Positions 29,577 through 39,377 of a stretch of DNA of 64,000 nt are shown here, in pieces (the stretch's first letter is position 1; each line of letters opens with the position of its first letter). The stretch is taken from positions 62,001-126,000 of the forward strand of contig CAVQVT010000004.1 of NCBI GenBank assembly GCA_963717255.1, in the 5' to 3' direction. The notes beneath the pieces were generated by a model, which saw only the letters and a list, made by a program, of their open reading frames with translations, ran no database searches and was not told the origin of the DNA. The stretch comes from CAIYQJ01 sp963717255. Its GTDB lineage: Bacteria > Chloroflexota > Limnocylindria > Limnocylindrales > CSP1-4. Both the position numbers and the translations under genes were made by a program.

Positions 29577-30544
29577 AGCCGGACCGCTCCGGGTCCGGGA
29601 CCAGACTCGACCAGATCGAGGGCAGCGTCCAGCGTGCCGACCCCACCGAGGGCGCCCGCCTTCGTCGTCGCGATGGCACCGACCGCGCATGCGAGTCGCG
29701 TGGCTCGCTCGATCGGCCAGCCGGCCACGAGGCCGTACACGAGCCCTGCGTCGAAACACTCGCCTGCCCCAGTCGTGTCGACGACTGGCACTCTGAAGGC
29801 TGGCAGCCACCCCGAGAAGTCACGCGAGCCTACGTAGGCGCCGGCGTCGCCCGCGTGAATCACCACGGCATTGGCGCCCCGGTCCAGGGCCCAGGTGGCG
29901 ACATCCTCGGCAGCCTCGCGCCCTGACGCACACCGCGCCTCGGCGAGGCTCGGGCAGAACACATCGAGGTACGGGAGGTAGGCCTCTACCCGGTGCCAGC
30001 GACCCGTGCTGTCCCATGAGGTGTCCAGTGACGTGTGGAGACCGCGTTCCCGAGCGGCACGGAGGAGCCGCTCGCCGCCGCCGTCCGCGTCGAGCCCATC
30101 CACGATCAGGGCCGCTCCCACGTGGAGACCAGCAAGCCCCGGCATGTCGAGCATCGCGAGGTCTGCGCGCATCGCCGAGGACGCGCCTGACGCGTGCAGG
30201 TAGCTGCGCTCGCCGGCAGAGGAGACGATGACCACAGTGGAGGAGGTGGCAGCGTTGACAGCCCTCAACCAGCGGGTGTCGACGCCGTCCGCGTCGAGCC
30301 AGCGCCGGATCTGCCCGCCCTGGTCGTCGTTACCGACCCCGCCGGCGGCGAAGACTTCTGCGCCGAGCCGGGCCAACGCGATCGAGGTCGTGAAGCCAGC
30401 GCCGCCACCCGCCACCAGAATCTCGTCCACGAGCATCAGCTCGCCAGGGTTCGGCAGGTGCGCCACCGGGCGCACGATGAGGTCGACGACGTAGTTGCCG
30501 ACGACGAGGATCCGGGGGGCGAGCCGCGGGGTGGTCGCGATCAG
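29573..30544 (-). CDS. PfkB-family carbohydrate kinase with apparent CTG start
   Basis: 323 residues. Ribokinase fold: VVGNYVVDLIVRPV, GGGAGFTTSIALARLGAEVFAAGGVG and the C-terminal signature DTTGAGECFDAGLVYGL. The catalytic base normally read as GAGD is Glu here (GAGE). No ATG, GTG or TTG lies at the conserved N-terminus; CTG 30544 overlaps the aldolase stop (CTGA), matching the coupled starts elsewhere in the operon. Phosphorylates a sugar or ketose; order in the pathway is unknown. Confidence 0.85.
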   Translation of the reverse strand: MIATTPRLAPRILVVGNYVVDLIVRPVAHLPNPGELMLVDEILVAGGGAGFTTSIALARLGAEVFAAGGVGNDDQGGQIRRWLDADGVDTRWLRAVNAATSSTVVIVSSAGERSYLHASGASSAMRADLAMLDMPGLAGLHVGAALIVDGLDADGGGERLLRAARERGLHTSLDTSWDSTGRWHRVEAYLPYLDVFCPSLAEARCASGREAAEDVATWALDRGANAVVIHAGDAGAYVGSRDFSGWLPAFRVPVVDTTGAGECFDAGLVYGLVAGWPIERATRLACAVGAIATTKAGALGGVGTLDAALDLVESGPGPGAVRL

Positions 30545-31365
30545 GCGATCTCCGTCATCGCATCGTCGACACTGGCGTCCTCGCGAAGGACGCGGATGAT
30601 GGCCCGGAGCATCCCGGTGGGGTTCTCGGACGCCCACACCCGACGCCCGAACGCGACGCCGGCCGCTCCCGCCGAGCGGGCGTCCTTGATCATCTGGAGC
30701 GTGCCGCGGGTCCCGCCGGTGTTCGGGCCGCCAGCGATGATCACGGGAACGAAGCTGTACTCGATGACCTTCGCGAAGGACTCCGCGTCGCCGGTGTAGT
30801 AGGTCTTGATGAGGTCGGCGCCCTCCTCGGAGGCGATCCGGACGGCCAGCCGCATGTCGCTCACCGAGTACGGGCCGTCGTACGGGATAGCGTCCGGCCC
30901 GCCCATCGGGAACAGCTCGGCGATGAGTGGGATCGAGAACCGGGAACACTCATCGGAGATGCGCCCGAGCTGGGGCAGCGCCGAGTCTTCTGTCTCCGGG
31001 CCGAAGAAGAACGTCGGCACGACCGCGTCCGCCCCGTTGCGCACCGCATCCTCGACTGAAGCGAGGACCAGCTGGCGTGTGTCGCCATGTGCCATGCCGG
31101 ATGAGGAAAGAGCAGTCCGGCCCGTGAGGCGCTGTGCCCAGCCCGCGCGACCGGCGTACGCACGAGCCGCCGCCTGCGCGGCGCCACGGCGCATCAGGAA
31201 CGCGTTGGGCCCGACCGGCGCGAGGGCAGCCACGACGCTTACCGGGTCGTTGAGCTCAGTCAGCGATGCGTCCTCGATCGGGTGGTCGATCGGCACGATG
31301 ACGATGGTCTGCGAGTCCGGGTCGATGATCCGGCCCAGACGAAGCTGCTTGCCAAGGCTTGTCAT
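30541..31365 (-). CDS. DhnA/LsrF-type class I (Schiff-base) aldolase
   Basis: About 274 residues. The Schiff-base lysine sits in GADLIKTYYTGDAESF; PVIIAGGPNTGG and AAGVAFGRRVWA are the phosphate-binding strands of the DeoC/FbaB TIM barrel. ATG 31365 begins MTSLGKQLRLGR at the usual place; an in-frame upstream start at 31446 would add 27 atypical residues. Probably cleaves a ketose phosphate made by the adjacent PfkB or FGGY kinases. Confidence 0.87.
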   Translation of the reverse strand: MTSLGKQLRLGRIIDPDSQTIVIVPIDHPIEDASLTELNDPVSVVAALAPVGPNAFLMRRGAAQAAARAYAGRAGWAQRLTGRTALSSSGMAHGDTRQLVLASVEDAVRNGADAVVPTFFFGPETEDSALPQLGRISDECSRFSIPLIAELFPMGGPDAIPYDGPYSVSDMRLAVRIASEEGADLIKTYYTGDAESFAKVIEYSFVPVIIAGGPNTGGTRGTLQMIKDARSAGAAGVAFGRRVWASENPTGMLRAIIRVLREDASVDDAMTEIA

Positions 31366-31427
31366 GTGCGACGCGCGCCTCTCATCCGTGTTCCCTGGAG
31401 TGTCCGTGACACAGGGTGCTCGGTCGA

Positions 31428-31652
31428 TCACTTCGACCGTGACCAACCGATGATCAGAGCCCCGATCGCGACTGCGACTCCGGCGACGACGGCAGGCGGG
31501 ATGGCGCGCACGAGCTCGGGGACGTCACGCGGCTCGACGCGAACCGTCGCCGGCCACGCACCCATGGCGCCGTCGAGAACAACCGAAGTGCCCTCGATGC
31601 GCACCTTCTGCGGTGTGAACGGGAAGTCCCCGACGGGCGAAGTCACCCTCAT
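31428..31652 (-). CDS. Small tail-anchored membrane protein, unknown function
   Basis: 74 residues. A soluble N-terminal part (MRVTSPVGDFPFTPQKVRIE, then a short beta-rich segment) ends in one C-terminal membrane helix, VVAGVAVAIGALIIGW, and WSRSK. ATG 31652 overlaps the stop of the FAD oxidoreductase (ATGA) and has GGGAG 7 nt upstream, so it is a genuine coupled gene. The gene order GlpA-like, second FAD oxidoreductase, small protein suggests an accessory or membrane anchor for the dehydrogenase, as GlpC anchors GlpAB. I recognise no family. Confidence 0.6.
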   Translation of the reverse strand: MRVTSPVGDFPFTPQKVRIEGTSVVLDGAMGAWPATVRVEPRDVPELVRAIPPAVVAGVAVAIGALIIGWSRSK

Positions 31653-32445
31653 ACCATGGCTCCCTTCAGCGTCATCGCCAGCTCCCGTGCCGTCGCAGCG
31701 GACAGCGCGACCTTCGCCGCGACATCGGGTTCTGGCTCCTGAATGAACGTGACTCCAGACTTCACCGGCCAGCGCACCTGCGATGTTGCGGAGTGGCCGC
31801 GGGTCGGCGGCGAGCACGACGACGTCGCACGCGAGGTCCTGCCTGGCTGATCCGCAATCGACGGTCAGGTTCGTGACGCGGGGTCGACCCGTCGCGGCCA
31901 CCGCTGTCCAATCGGCCCACCACTCATCCGCGTACGAGGGCCGCGTCAGCGTTCCCAGGTCCGACGACTGCGACATGCGCTCCACCGTCGTGAAGGAGGT
32001 CAGCCGCCTGCTCGCCCCAGCGCGTCACCCCGACGATCACAGCCCGACGGCCGAGCGGCGCACCCGCCTCAAGGAGGTGGACGGCGACGAGGGCCGAGAA
32101 GATGCCGGCGCTCCGCGACCCGGCGATTTGCAGTTCGGCGCGGGTCGCCGGTCGATTGCCGGTGGCAACGACGATCCGATCGTGCGGCAGCCAGCGGATG
32201 CTGCCGGGAGACGCGACCAGGAGCCTCTGAGCCTCCCAACGGAGCGCGGTCGTGCCGAGCAGGAACTCCACGCCCCTCGCGCGACAGTCGGCCGTGAGAC
32301 GGCTCACCAGGCCGTCATCCCAGCCAGTCATCCCGCCGGTCGTGGGTAGTCGGTCGACCACCGTGACGTCGGCGGATGATGACAGTTCGAGAGCAGCAGA
32401 CAGCCCGGACGGACCAGCGCCGACCACGGCGATGCGGGTTCGCAT
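31649..32445 (-). pseudogene. FAD/NAD(P)-binding oxidoreductase (GlpB/opine-oxidase-subunit-like), two frame breaks
   Basis: N-terminal FAD motif IAVVGAGPSGLSAALELS and a second dinucleotide region RIVVATGNRPATRAELQI. The frame breaks at about 31,950-31,985 (after AHVAVV; continuing SDLGTLTRPSYADEW...CDVVVLAADPRPLRNIAGAL) and about 31,760 (then SGVTFIQEPEPDVAAKVALS to the stop at 31649). All three pieces align to one normal-length protein. ATG 32445 follows the GlpA-like stop by 3 nt. Likely electron-transfer partner of that dehydrogenase. Confidence 0.75.
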
Positions 32446-32448
32446 CGT

Positions 32449-33915
32449 TCAGACTCCCAGCGTCGCCGTGTCGGTGACGCGAACGTCGCCCGGGCTGACG
32501 CCGTGCGCGAGCGAGCACATGAAGGCGACCCCGGCCATGCACACCGAGCCCTGGCATCGGCCGCCGGTCGCGTGGGTCCGCTTCCACACCCCCGCGATCG
32601 AAGTAGCGGGCAACGGGCTCTCCAGGCTGGCCGCGATCTCCGCGGCGCTCACCTGCTCACACACGCAGATGATCTGGCCGTAGCGAGGGTCGATCTCGGT
32701 GAGCCGTTCCGGCTCACGTTCGCCAAGGAGGCGGGGAACGGCAGGCAGTGACGTCACGGCGTCCGGGCGGTCATGCGCGTCGAGGCCGGCCGTGCGGAGG
32801 AGCTCGAGGACCATGTCCGCGATCGCGGGCGACGCGCTCACGCCAGTCGACCGGTTCGTGGCGTGAAGCAGGTTGGGCACTTGGCTGTCGAAGCGACAGC
32901 GGGCCATCTCCTCGCTCACGGGACGATTGGACGCATACGTCTTGATCGCGTAGTCGAGAGAGACGGAAGGCACCAGGCGCGTGGCCCTCTCAAGCACGTG
33001 TTCCAGGATCTTGCCGTGAGTGTCGACGTCGTCCGGTTCCATGCCCTCCTCGACGGACGGCCCGATGATCGCGGTCCCGCTGGTCGTTGGGACAACGTGG
33101 ATGCCCTTCGTGTCGGCGCCCGGGGCGGCGAAGATGATGTGCTTCATCCGGGATCCGAATTCGCGATCAAGGACCCAGTACTCGCCGCGGCGAGGGAACG
33201 TGCGGAACGTCTCTCCGCCCGCCAGCGCGCTCACCGTCCCGATGCCGAGTCCCGCCGCGTTGATGACGAACCTCGCCTCGATCCTGCGGGTCGGGGTCCA
33301 CACGGCCGTCAGTCGTCCTGCCTGATGTTCGCAGCCGACCAGCGGGGACGACAGATATACGGGCGCGCCATTGCGCACCGCGAGTTCCGCGTAGGCGATG
33401 GTGAGCCGCATCGGATCGATGATCCCCTCGTCGGGGAAGTAGACCGCTCCTAGGCAGGCCTCGGACACCAGGGGCTCCAGGTCACGAGCCTCGGACACGG
33501 AGAGGAAGTCAGCACGTACGCCACAGCCGTGCGCCTCCTCCATCACGGTCGAGAGATTGGCGAGTTCGACCTCGTCGAGCGCGGCCATGACCGCGCCGAC
33601 CCGCGAATACGGGACATCGAGGCGGCGGCACAATTCGTCCCAGCGTGGATAGCTCGCAGTCACCAGGTCGGCGTTCAGCGTGCCCGGAGCCGAGTAGTAC
33701 GCGGAGGTGATCCCCGCGTTGCCTTTGCTCGCACCCTCGGCGACGTCTGCTGCGGCCTCAATGAGGCAGACACTCGCGCTCGTCTGGGAGAGCCGCGCCG
33801 CGATCGCTGTGCCGATAACGCCCCCGCCGACGACCACAACGTCAAAACGGCATTCCGGGCCGGCGTCGGCAATCCTTGACGCGGCCCGAGACGCCCGGAA
33901 ACCGATTCTAGACAA
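32449..33915 (-). CDS. FAD-dependent dehydrogenase with C-terminal BFD-type [2Fe-2S] domain (GlpA-like)
   Basis: About 488 residues. DAO-fold FAD motif VVVVGGGVIGTAIAARLSQ, internal ARFVINAAGLGIG and the substrate-domain RRGEYWVLDREFG typify glycerol-3-phosphate/polyol-phosphate dehydrogenases. The C-terminus carries the BFD iron-sulfur ligands CVC...RCQGSVC. TTG 33915 has GGAGGT 5 nt upstream and overlaps the DeoR stop; a longer frame to 33,948 exists. With the FGGY kinase and DeoR regulator it fits phosphorylated-polyol oxidation; substrate inferred only. Confidence 0.85.
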   Translation of the reverse strand: MSRIGFRASRAASRIADAGPECRFDVVVVGGGVIGTAIAARLSQTSASVCLIEAAADVAEGASKGNAGITSAYYSAPGTLNADLVTASYPRWDELCRRLDVPYSRVGAVMAALDEVELANLSTVMEEAHGCGVRADFLSVSEARDLEPLVSEACLGAVYFPDEGIIDPMRLTIAYAELAVRNGAPVYLSSPLVGCEHQAGRLTAVWTPTRRIEARFVINAAGLGIGTVSALAGGETFRTFPRRGEYWVLDREFGSRMKHIIFAAPGADTKGIHVVPTTSGTAIIGPSVEEGMEPDDVDTHGKILEHVLERATRLVPSVSLDYAIKTYASNRPVSEEMARCRFDSQVPNLLHATNRSTGVSASPAIADMVLELLRTAGLDAHDRPDAVTSLPAVPRLLGEREPERLTEIDPRYGQIICVCEQVSAAEIAASLESPLPATSIAGVWKRTHATGGRCQGSVCMAGVAFMCSLAHGVSPGDVRVTDTATLGV

Positions 33916-34722
33916 GTACGACCTCCACTCCCGCCGCCCTGACAGCATCGATCTCTTCCGGATCGGCGTCGGTATCTGTGATGAGGACGTCGACGGCCGA
34001 GATGGGCGCGATGCGGGAGAAGCCCACGCGCCCGATCTTGGTGGAGTCCACGACGACGATGCCTCGACCAGCGTGCGCGAGCATCGCTTCGTCGACCTCG
34101 GCGACCAGCTGGTTCGGTGTTGTCACGCCGGCCTCTGCGCTCACGCCGTCGCAGCCGATGACTGCAACGTCCGCCCGTATCCGCTGCAGCGCGGCGATCG
34201 TCTGCGGCCCGACGCACGCGTGGTGATCCGGGAGATACAGCCCCCCGAGGTCGATCAGGTGGATGCGCTCCCACCCGGCCACCTCTTCGATGACCGCGGC
34301 TGAGTTCGTGACGACCGTGACTGTGAGCGGACACTCGGAGAGATCGCTGCGGCGACGTGAGCGGCGGTCGTGCCAGGCGACAGGAACGCGCTCGTCCCCG
34401 GTCCGATCAGGGCAGCGGCGGCGGCCGCGATCCGTCGCTTCTCCTCAAGGCGCACTTGGGAGGCGAAATGGTAGCCACGGGTCGGGGGTTGCGGCCCCGA
34501 ATGGCTGACCGCCCCACCACGGACGCGCGTCAGGAGGCCGCTCGCTTCCAACGAGATCAGGTCGCGCCTCACTGAGGCCTCAGTGATCTCGAACCGAGCG
34601 GCCAGCGCCTTGACATCCATGAACTCGTGCTGGTCGAGCAGGCGAAGGATGTCCGCTCGCCGCTCACGAACGCCGGACGTGCCCGCGAGCGCACGCGCCA
34701 AGCCATCGTCAATCACGAGCAT
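33908..34722 (-). CDS. DeoR/GlpR-family transcriptional regulator, frame broken near 34,345
   Basis: N-terminal DeoR helix-turn-helix (RERRADILRLLDQHEFMDVKALAARFEITEASVRRDLISLEASGLL), then DeoRC sensor segments (IGPGTSAFLSPGTTAAHVA; after the break LTVTVVTNSAAVIEEVAGWERIHLIDLGG, VVVDSTKIGRVGFSRIAPI). The break needs two bases removed or one added in the ATCTCTCCGAG stretch. Start is ATG 34722 or 34737. DeoR sensors bind phosphosugars. It is embedded in the operon it probably controls through the palindromes at 41.88-41.92 kb. Confidence 0.78.
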
Positions 34723-34886
34723 GACTCCCTCGATCATCCCGAGACTAGGGGTGCCCGTCGCCAGCGCCCGAAGCAACCGGCGGTGGCACCCACGGAACGG
34801 GCGCCTTCGGTGTCGATGGAGCGGTCCAATCGTCGACCGGTTGGTTGCCGTTTCCGGCCAGAAGTGCGCGTGTCGAGTCCCCTTCG

Positions 34887-35967
34887 TCAGGCAAGGGAAC
34901 CGTCCCCTAGCACGCGCCGGCCCGTCTCTCGGTCGAAGAACTGCAGGCCTCGTGGATCGAGCGTGACACCGATCGGCGCGCCGGGCGCAAAGTGCGCCAT
35001 GCCCTGCACGCGGGATTGATAGCACCTGCCCCCAGCCGACGGTCACATAGGTCATCGATCCGAGGGGTTGCGTGACCAGGATGGTCGCCTTCGTTCCTTC
35101 CTCGCCGAGTCGGATGTGCTCCGGTCGGACCCCCAGATCGATCGCGCGGTCCGTACGGGGGGCCGCGCTCTCCGGCACGGGAAGGCGCACGTCATCGATG
35201 CTGTAGAAGAGCGAGTCGTCCTCGCGTACGAGCTCGCCGGACAAGATATCCATCTGAGGGCTACCGATGAACCTGGCCACATACCGCGACACGGGCTGCG
35301 CATAGACTTCGTCCGGCGTCCCCACCTGCTCCACGTGCCCTTCGCGCATGATCGCCACGCGATCGGAAAGCGACAGAGCCTCCTCCTGATCGTGAGTGAC
35401 GAAGAGGACGTGATCCCCAGTCTCTGATGAAGTTCCTTGACCTCGATCCGCATCTTCACGCGGAGCGCCGCATCGAGATTCTAGAATGGCTCGTCAAAGA
35501 GGAAGACACTGGGCTCCCGTATGACGGCTCTTCCGAGCGCGACGCGCTGCTGCTGGCCGCCAGACAGCTGCCGAGGCAGTCGATCGAGAACCTGTGACAG
35601 CTCCAACGTGGCGGCCACCTGGGCGACTCGCTGTTCGAATTTCCGCTTTCGGGCGCTTGCGGAGCCGCAGGGTGAACCCGATGTTGTCGGCCACGGTCAT
35701 GTGGGGATACAAGGCGTAGTTCTGGAAGACCATCGCGACATCGCGCTCGAACGGGGTCAGGTCGTTCACGACCTTGCCGCCCATGAGGATCTGGCCGCTT
35801 GTCAGGTCATCGAGACCGGCGATCAGGTTGAGCGTGGTCGTCTTCCCGCACCCTGACGGTCCAAGAAGCGTCACGAACTCCCCGTCCGCGATGTAGAGGT
35901 CGACGTTGGAGCATGCCTCGACGGCGCCGAAGCGCTTCGTGACTCCGACAAGTTGGACGTCGGCCAT
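34887..35967 (-). pseudogene. Sugar ABC transporter ATPase (UgpC/MsmK-like), several frame breaks and an internal stop
   Basis: Walker A GPSGCGKTTT, Q-loop VFQNYALYPHMTV, signature LSGGQQQRVALGRA, Walker B VFLFDEPF, then a TAG at 35483-35481 where family members have Ser (EPFSNLDAAL), followed by THDQEEALSLSDRVAIM and a TOBE-like end (GVRPEHIRLG; MAHFAPGAPIGVTLDP). Frame changes fall at about 35,650, 35,420 and 35,010. ATG 35967 shares its A with the stop of the permease. As written it cannot give a working ATPase. Confidence 0.8.
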
Positions 35968-36808
35968 CAGCCCTTCACCGCACCTTCGACGAAACCCTTC
36001 ATGACGTACTTCCGGAAGACGATGGCGAGCACCACGACCGGGATGCTGGCCAGAACGGCCGCGGCGACCATCTGCCCGTACAAGGACACGTACTGCCCGG
36101 AGAACTCGGCCACGACGACCGGAGCCGTCTTCGCATTGCTGTGGGTCAGGATCACGGCGAAGAAGAACTCGTTCCACGCCTCGATGAACGCGAAGACGCC
36201 AGCCGCGAAGAGCGGCGGGATGGAGATCGGGAGAACGATCATGCGGAAGGTCTGCAGGGTGCTCGCCCCGTCCACGGCCGCCGCGCGTTCCAGCTCCCGG
36301 GGGACTGCGTCGAAGAAGCCTTTGAGCACCCAGATGACGATCGGGAGCACGAACGACAGGTAGACGATGACGAGGCCGACCTGCGTGTCGGTAAGCCCGA
36401 CGCGACTGAGCACGATGAAGAGCGGAATGATGATGACGATGCCGGGGAACATCTGAGTCATCAGGACCAGAAGGAGCAGGGTGTCCGCGCGAGGTACGCC
36501 CAGACGCGACAGGGCGTACGCCGCCATGGACCCGATCACGAGGGCGATCGATGCCGTGAACGTGGCGACGATCGCCGAGTTGACGAGTCCATGCGCGAGG
36601 TCACGGCCCGATCCCAGGACTGCCGAGTAATTGTCGAGCGTGAAGTTGGACAGCGAAAGATCAGGAGGCGTGGACGTGAGTGCGCTCTGGGGCAGCAGGC
36701 TCGAGATGACTGCCCAGGCGATCGGCGCAAGCGTCCAGACCACGAAGAAGACGGCTGCGACAGCAAGAAGGACGCGCGAGGTGACCCGACGGACCTTGCG
36801 ACGGTCAT
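35967..36808 (-). CDS. Sugar ABC transporter permease, MalG-like, frame broken near 36,790
   Basis: About 280 residues, six helices, EAA loop ELERAAAVDGASTLQTFRMIVLPISIPP and ending KYVMKGFVEGAVKG. ATG 36808 overlaps the MalF-like stop (ATGA) but the reading frame changes within the first 20 codons: a base appears missing near 36,790, after which VTSRVLLAVAAVFFVVWTLAPIAWAV continues. The core from 36,743 to 35,967 is intact. Confidence 0.82.
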
Positions 36809-37747
36809 GCCCGCGCCTCCCTCATCCCGAGGGTCGGACGGAACAACCTCGTGTATGCGAACGCGAGAGCGAACATGAGCAGGAAGAGGATGTCTGCGAT
36901 CGCGGCGCCGTATCCGATGTCGCCGAACTGGAAAGTGACCCGGTAGGCGAAGAAGTTGAGCAGGACGGTCGAGTTCGATGGCCCGCCCCGAGTAAGCACG
37001 TACACAAGGTCGAACGACTTGAGCGCCCAGATCGACTGAAGGACCACACAGATGAGGATGGTCGACTTCAGCTGCGGCAGCGTCACATAGCGGAACGTCT
37101 GCCACGGACCGGCCCCGTCAAGCCGAGCCGCGCGATACAAGATGGGCGGCACGTTCTGCAGGCCAGCCAGCATCAGGAGCTATGAACGGGATCTCCTTCC
37201 AGATCTCCGCTAGCAGGAGCGCATTGAGCGCCGTGGAGGCATCGCCCAGCCAGACCACAGGCTGGTCGATGACCCCGAGCCAAAGGAGAATTCGGTTGAG
37301 CATCCCGTAGCTCGCGTTTGTAGATCCACTTCCATAGAATGGCGTTCGCGACCGGCGCAAGCGCCCAAGGGACCAGCAGCACGACCCGAAGGGATCGAGT
37401 GCCGAGCCACGAGCGGGTGATTTAGGGAGCAGGCCGAACGCTAGCCCGACCAGGACGACACCCGCGACCTCGACGACCATCCAGTACACGGAGTTGCGCA
37501 GTGCCGTGGCGAAGACCGGGTCCGAGGCGAGCCGGACGTAGTTGTCCAGACCCACCCAGTTGCCGACCAGCACACCCGTGGCCGTATCGACCTCCTGGAG
37601 TGACAGGAGGAGCGAAGCCACGATCGGCAGGGCGAGCACCAGGAGAAGGACGACGATGGCGGGCAGGACGAGGAACGCCCCGGCTCGCCGTCGCCGTGCG
37701 ACGTAGCCCTTGCCCCCGTGCGAGGGCGCGGAGGCAAGGGTAGTCAC
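36805..37747 (-). pseudogene. Sugar ABC transporter permease, MalF-like, three frame breaks
   Basis: GTG 37747 begins VTTLASAPSHGGKGYVARRRRAGAFLVLPAIVVLLLVLALPIV. Segments of a normal MalF then appear in different frames: LLVPWALAPVANAILWKWIY; NASYGMLNRILLWLGVIDQPVVWLGDASTALNALLLAEIWKEIPFI; LAGLQNVPPILYRAARLDGAGPWQTFRYVTLPQLK (EAA loop), ending GMREARA. Frame changes lie near 37,400, 37,320 and 37,180. The protein would be about 310 residues if repaired. Confidence 0.8.
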
Positions 37748-37791
37748 CGCAGCCTCACGACTGAGTACGCGCCGTCCTTCAGACGGACACG

Positions 37792-39155
37792 TCACTGCCG
37801 CTTCTTGATGATTGCTCCCGCCTGGTCCGAGGCGTCCTGCATGGCCTGCTTCGCTGACTTCTCGCCCTTCACCGCCTTCTGGACCTCATTCCCGATCGCC
37901 GACGTGACCTCGATGTAGTCCGGCGTGACGAAGCTGTCGTAGGGGGCCTTGGCTTGCTCGGCGACGACCCCCGAGTTCGGTGCGGCCTTCTGGACCCCGG
38001 GTTGGCCAAGGCGGTCTTCGAGACGGGCAGCCAGCCGGTGTCGATCAGCTGACGCTTCTGGGTCGCTGGGTCAAGGTAGAACTCGATGAGCTTTGCCGAG
38101 AGCTCGGGGTGTTTCGCGGCTTTCGCGATTCCCCATGTGTCCAGACCATCGACCGACGCCGTGCCAGCCGCACCCGGAGGGATGATGGCGGAGCCCAGCT
38201 GCCCGACGATCTTCGACTGGGCCGGGTCATTCGCCGGCATCCACATGAATGGCCAGTTGAGCATCATCGAGGCCTTGCCGGACGTGAACACGTTGGTCGT
38301 GTCGGCGATGCCTACATAGGAGATCGCTCCCGGCTCCGTGTACGGCCAGAGGTCGACCAGAAGCTGCACGGCGTCCACTCCCGCCGGGGTGTTGAACGCC
38401 GGCATCCCGTCGGACCCGTACATCGTGCCGCCGGCCTCCTGAGGAAGACCATCCAGAGGTTCGCGGTTCCGCCGATGCCCTCCGGTGCGCCATAGTTGAG
38501 CACCCACCCGTACTGGTCGCCGGTCGTGAGTTCCTTCGCATAGCGGATGAGGTCATCCCAGGACTTCGGCGGCTCCGTGAAGCCGGCCTTGGCGAAGTGC
38601 GCCGTGTTGTAGAAGAGGGTCAGGATGGACAGGTCCATGCTGACGCCTTTGAGTTTCCCGTCCCACGTCACGCCCTTGAAGCTCGACGGGGGCAAGTCGT
38701 CGATCAGGCTCTGCGGCAGGAGCTCCTTGAGATCGAGGAGCGAGTCGGCGAACTCAGGCACGGCGCCATCGGTGAAGACCACGTCCCACGGAGGGTTCCC
38801 GGACGCGAACGCTGTGGCAAGTTTGTCGTGCCACTGGGCGTAGGGGACGGCCTCGTAGACGACCTTCGCGCCGTTGTCGGACTGCCACTTCGCGAACTCG
38901 TCCAAGCTGAACTCCGCCACTCCCGGCGGCGCCGGATCCGGCGGCTGCAGGGCGACGACCTTGAGTTCCACGGTGCCGGCCGCCGCCGACGCGGCCGCTG
39001 TTGCATCCTGGCGCTGCGGTCGAGCCAGGGCTGCACGCGGCCAAGAGGGCGGGAAGACCGCCCACGGCCATGCCCGCGGCCCCAACCGCCGCCGTGCGCC
39101 TCATGAAGGCGCGCCGTGACAGCTGGTTCGTCGCTTCGCTTTGATGCTCGCCCAT
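37792..39155 (-). pseudogene. Tat-exported sugar-binding lipoprotein (SBP_bac_1), three frame breaks
   Basis: ATG 39155 follows GGGAGG. The N-terminus has a twin-arginine motif (SRRAFMRRT) and lipobox LAAC. Body: AEFSLDEFAKWQSDNGAKVVYEAVPYAQWHDKLATAFASGNPPWDVVFTDG, then AGGTMYGSDGMPAFNTPAGVDAVQLLVDLWPY and AGTASVDGLDTWGIAKAAKHPELSAKLIEFYLDPATQKRQL; final AGAIIKKRQ. Breaks near 39,010, 38,445 and 37,995, at least one in a GGG/CCC run. Receptor for the importer encoded just downstream; 222 nt separate it from the kinase gene and I see nothing there. Confidence 0.82.
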
Positions 39156-39377
39156 GGTTCCGCCTCCCGTTGGGTTCCAACTCCCTATGACCACGCTCGG
39201 CGCTTCCACCAATGGCCTGCCTGCGGGACTTCGACTCCGACGGCGTCGGCTCGGCTGCTCCCACCCGCGGAAGCCCCATCCTCTACACGGCCGATGAGTA
39301 CGACGGGTCTGATCGTCGCCCCGCGTCACCCACCTAGGCCCCTGGCAGGCCGCCGCGAGGGCAAAGCCATCGTATGC

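Noticed and set aside
31428..31652. DUF1667 protein often linked to GlpA-like dehydrogenases
   Set aside because: The small protein has no cysteines and ends in a membrane helix, unlike the Cys-bearing DUF1667 family.
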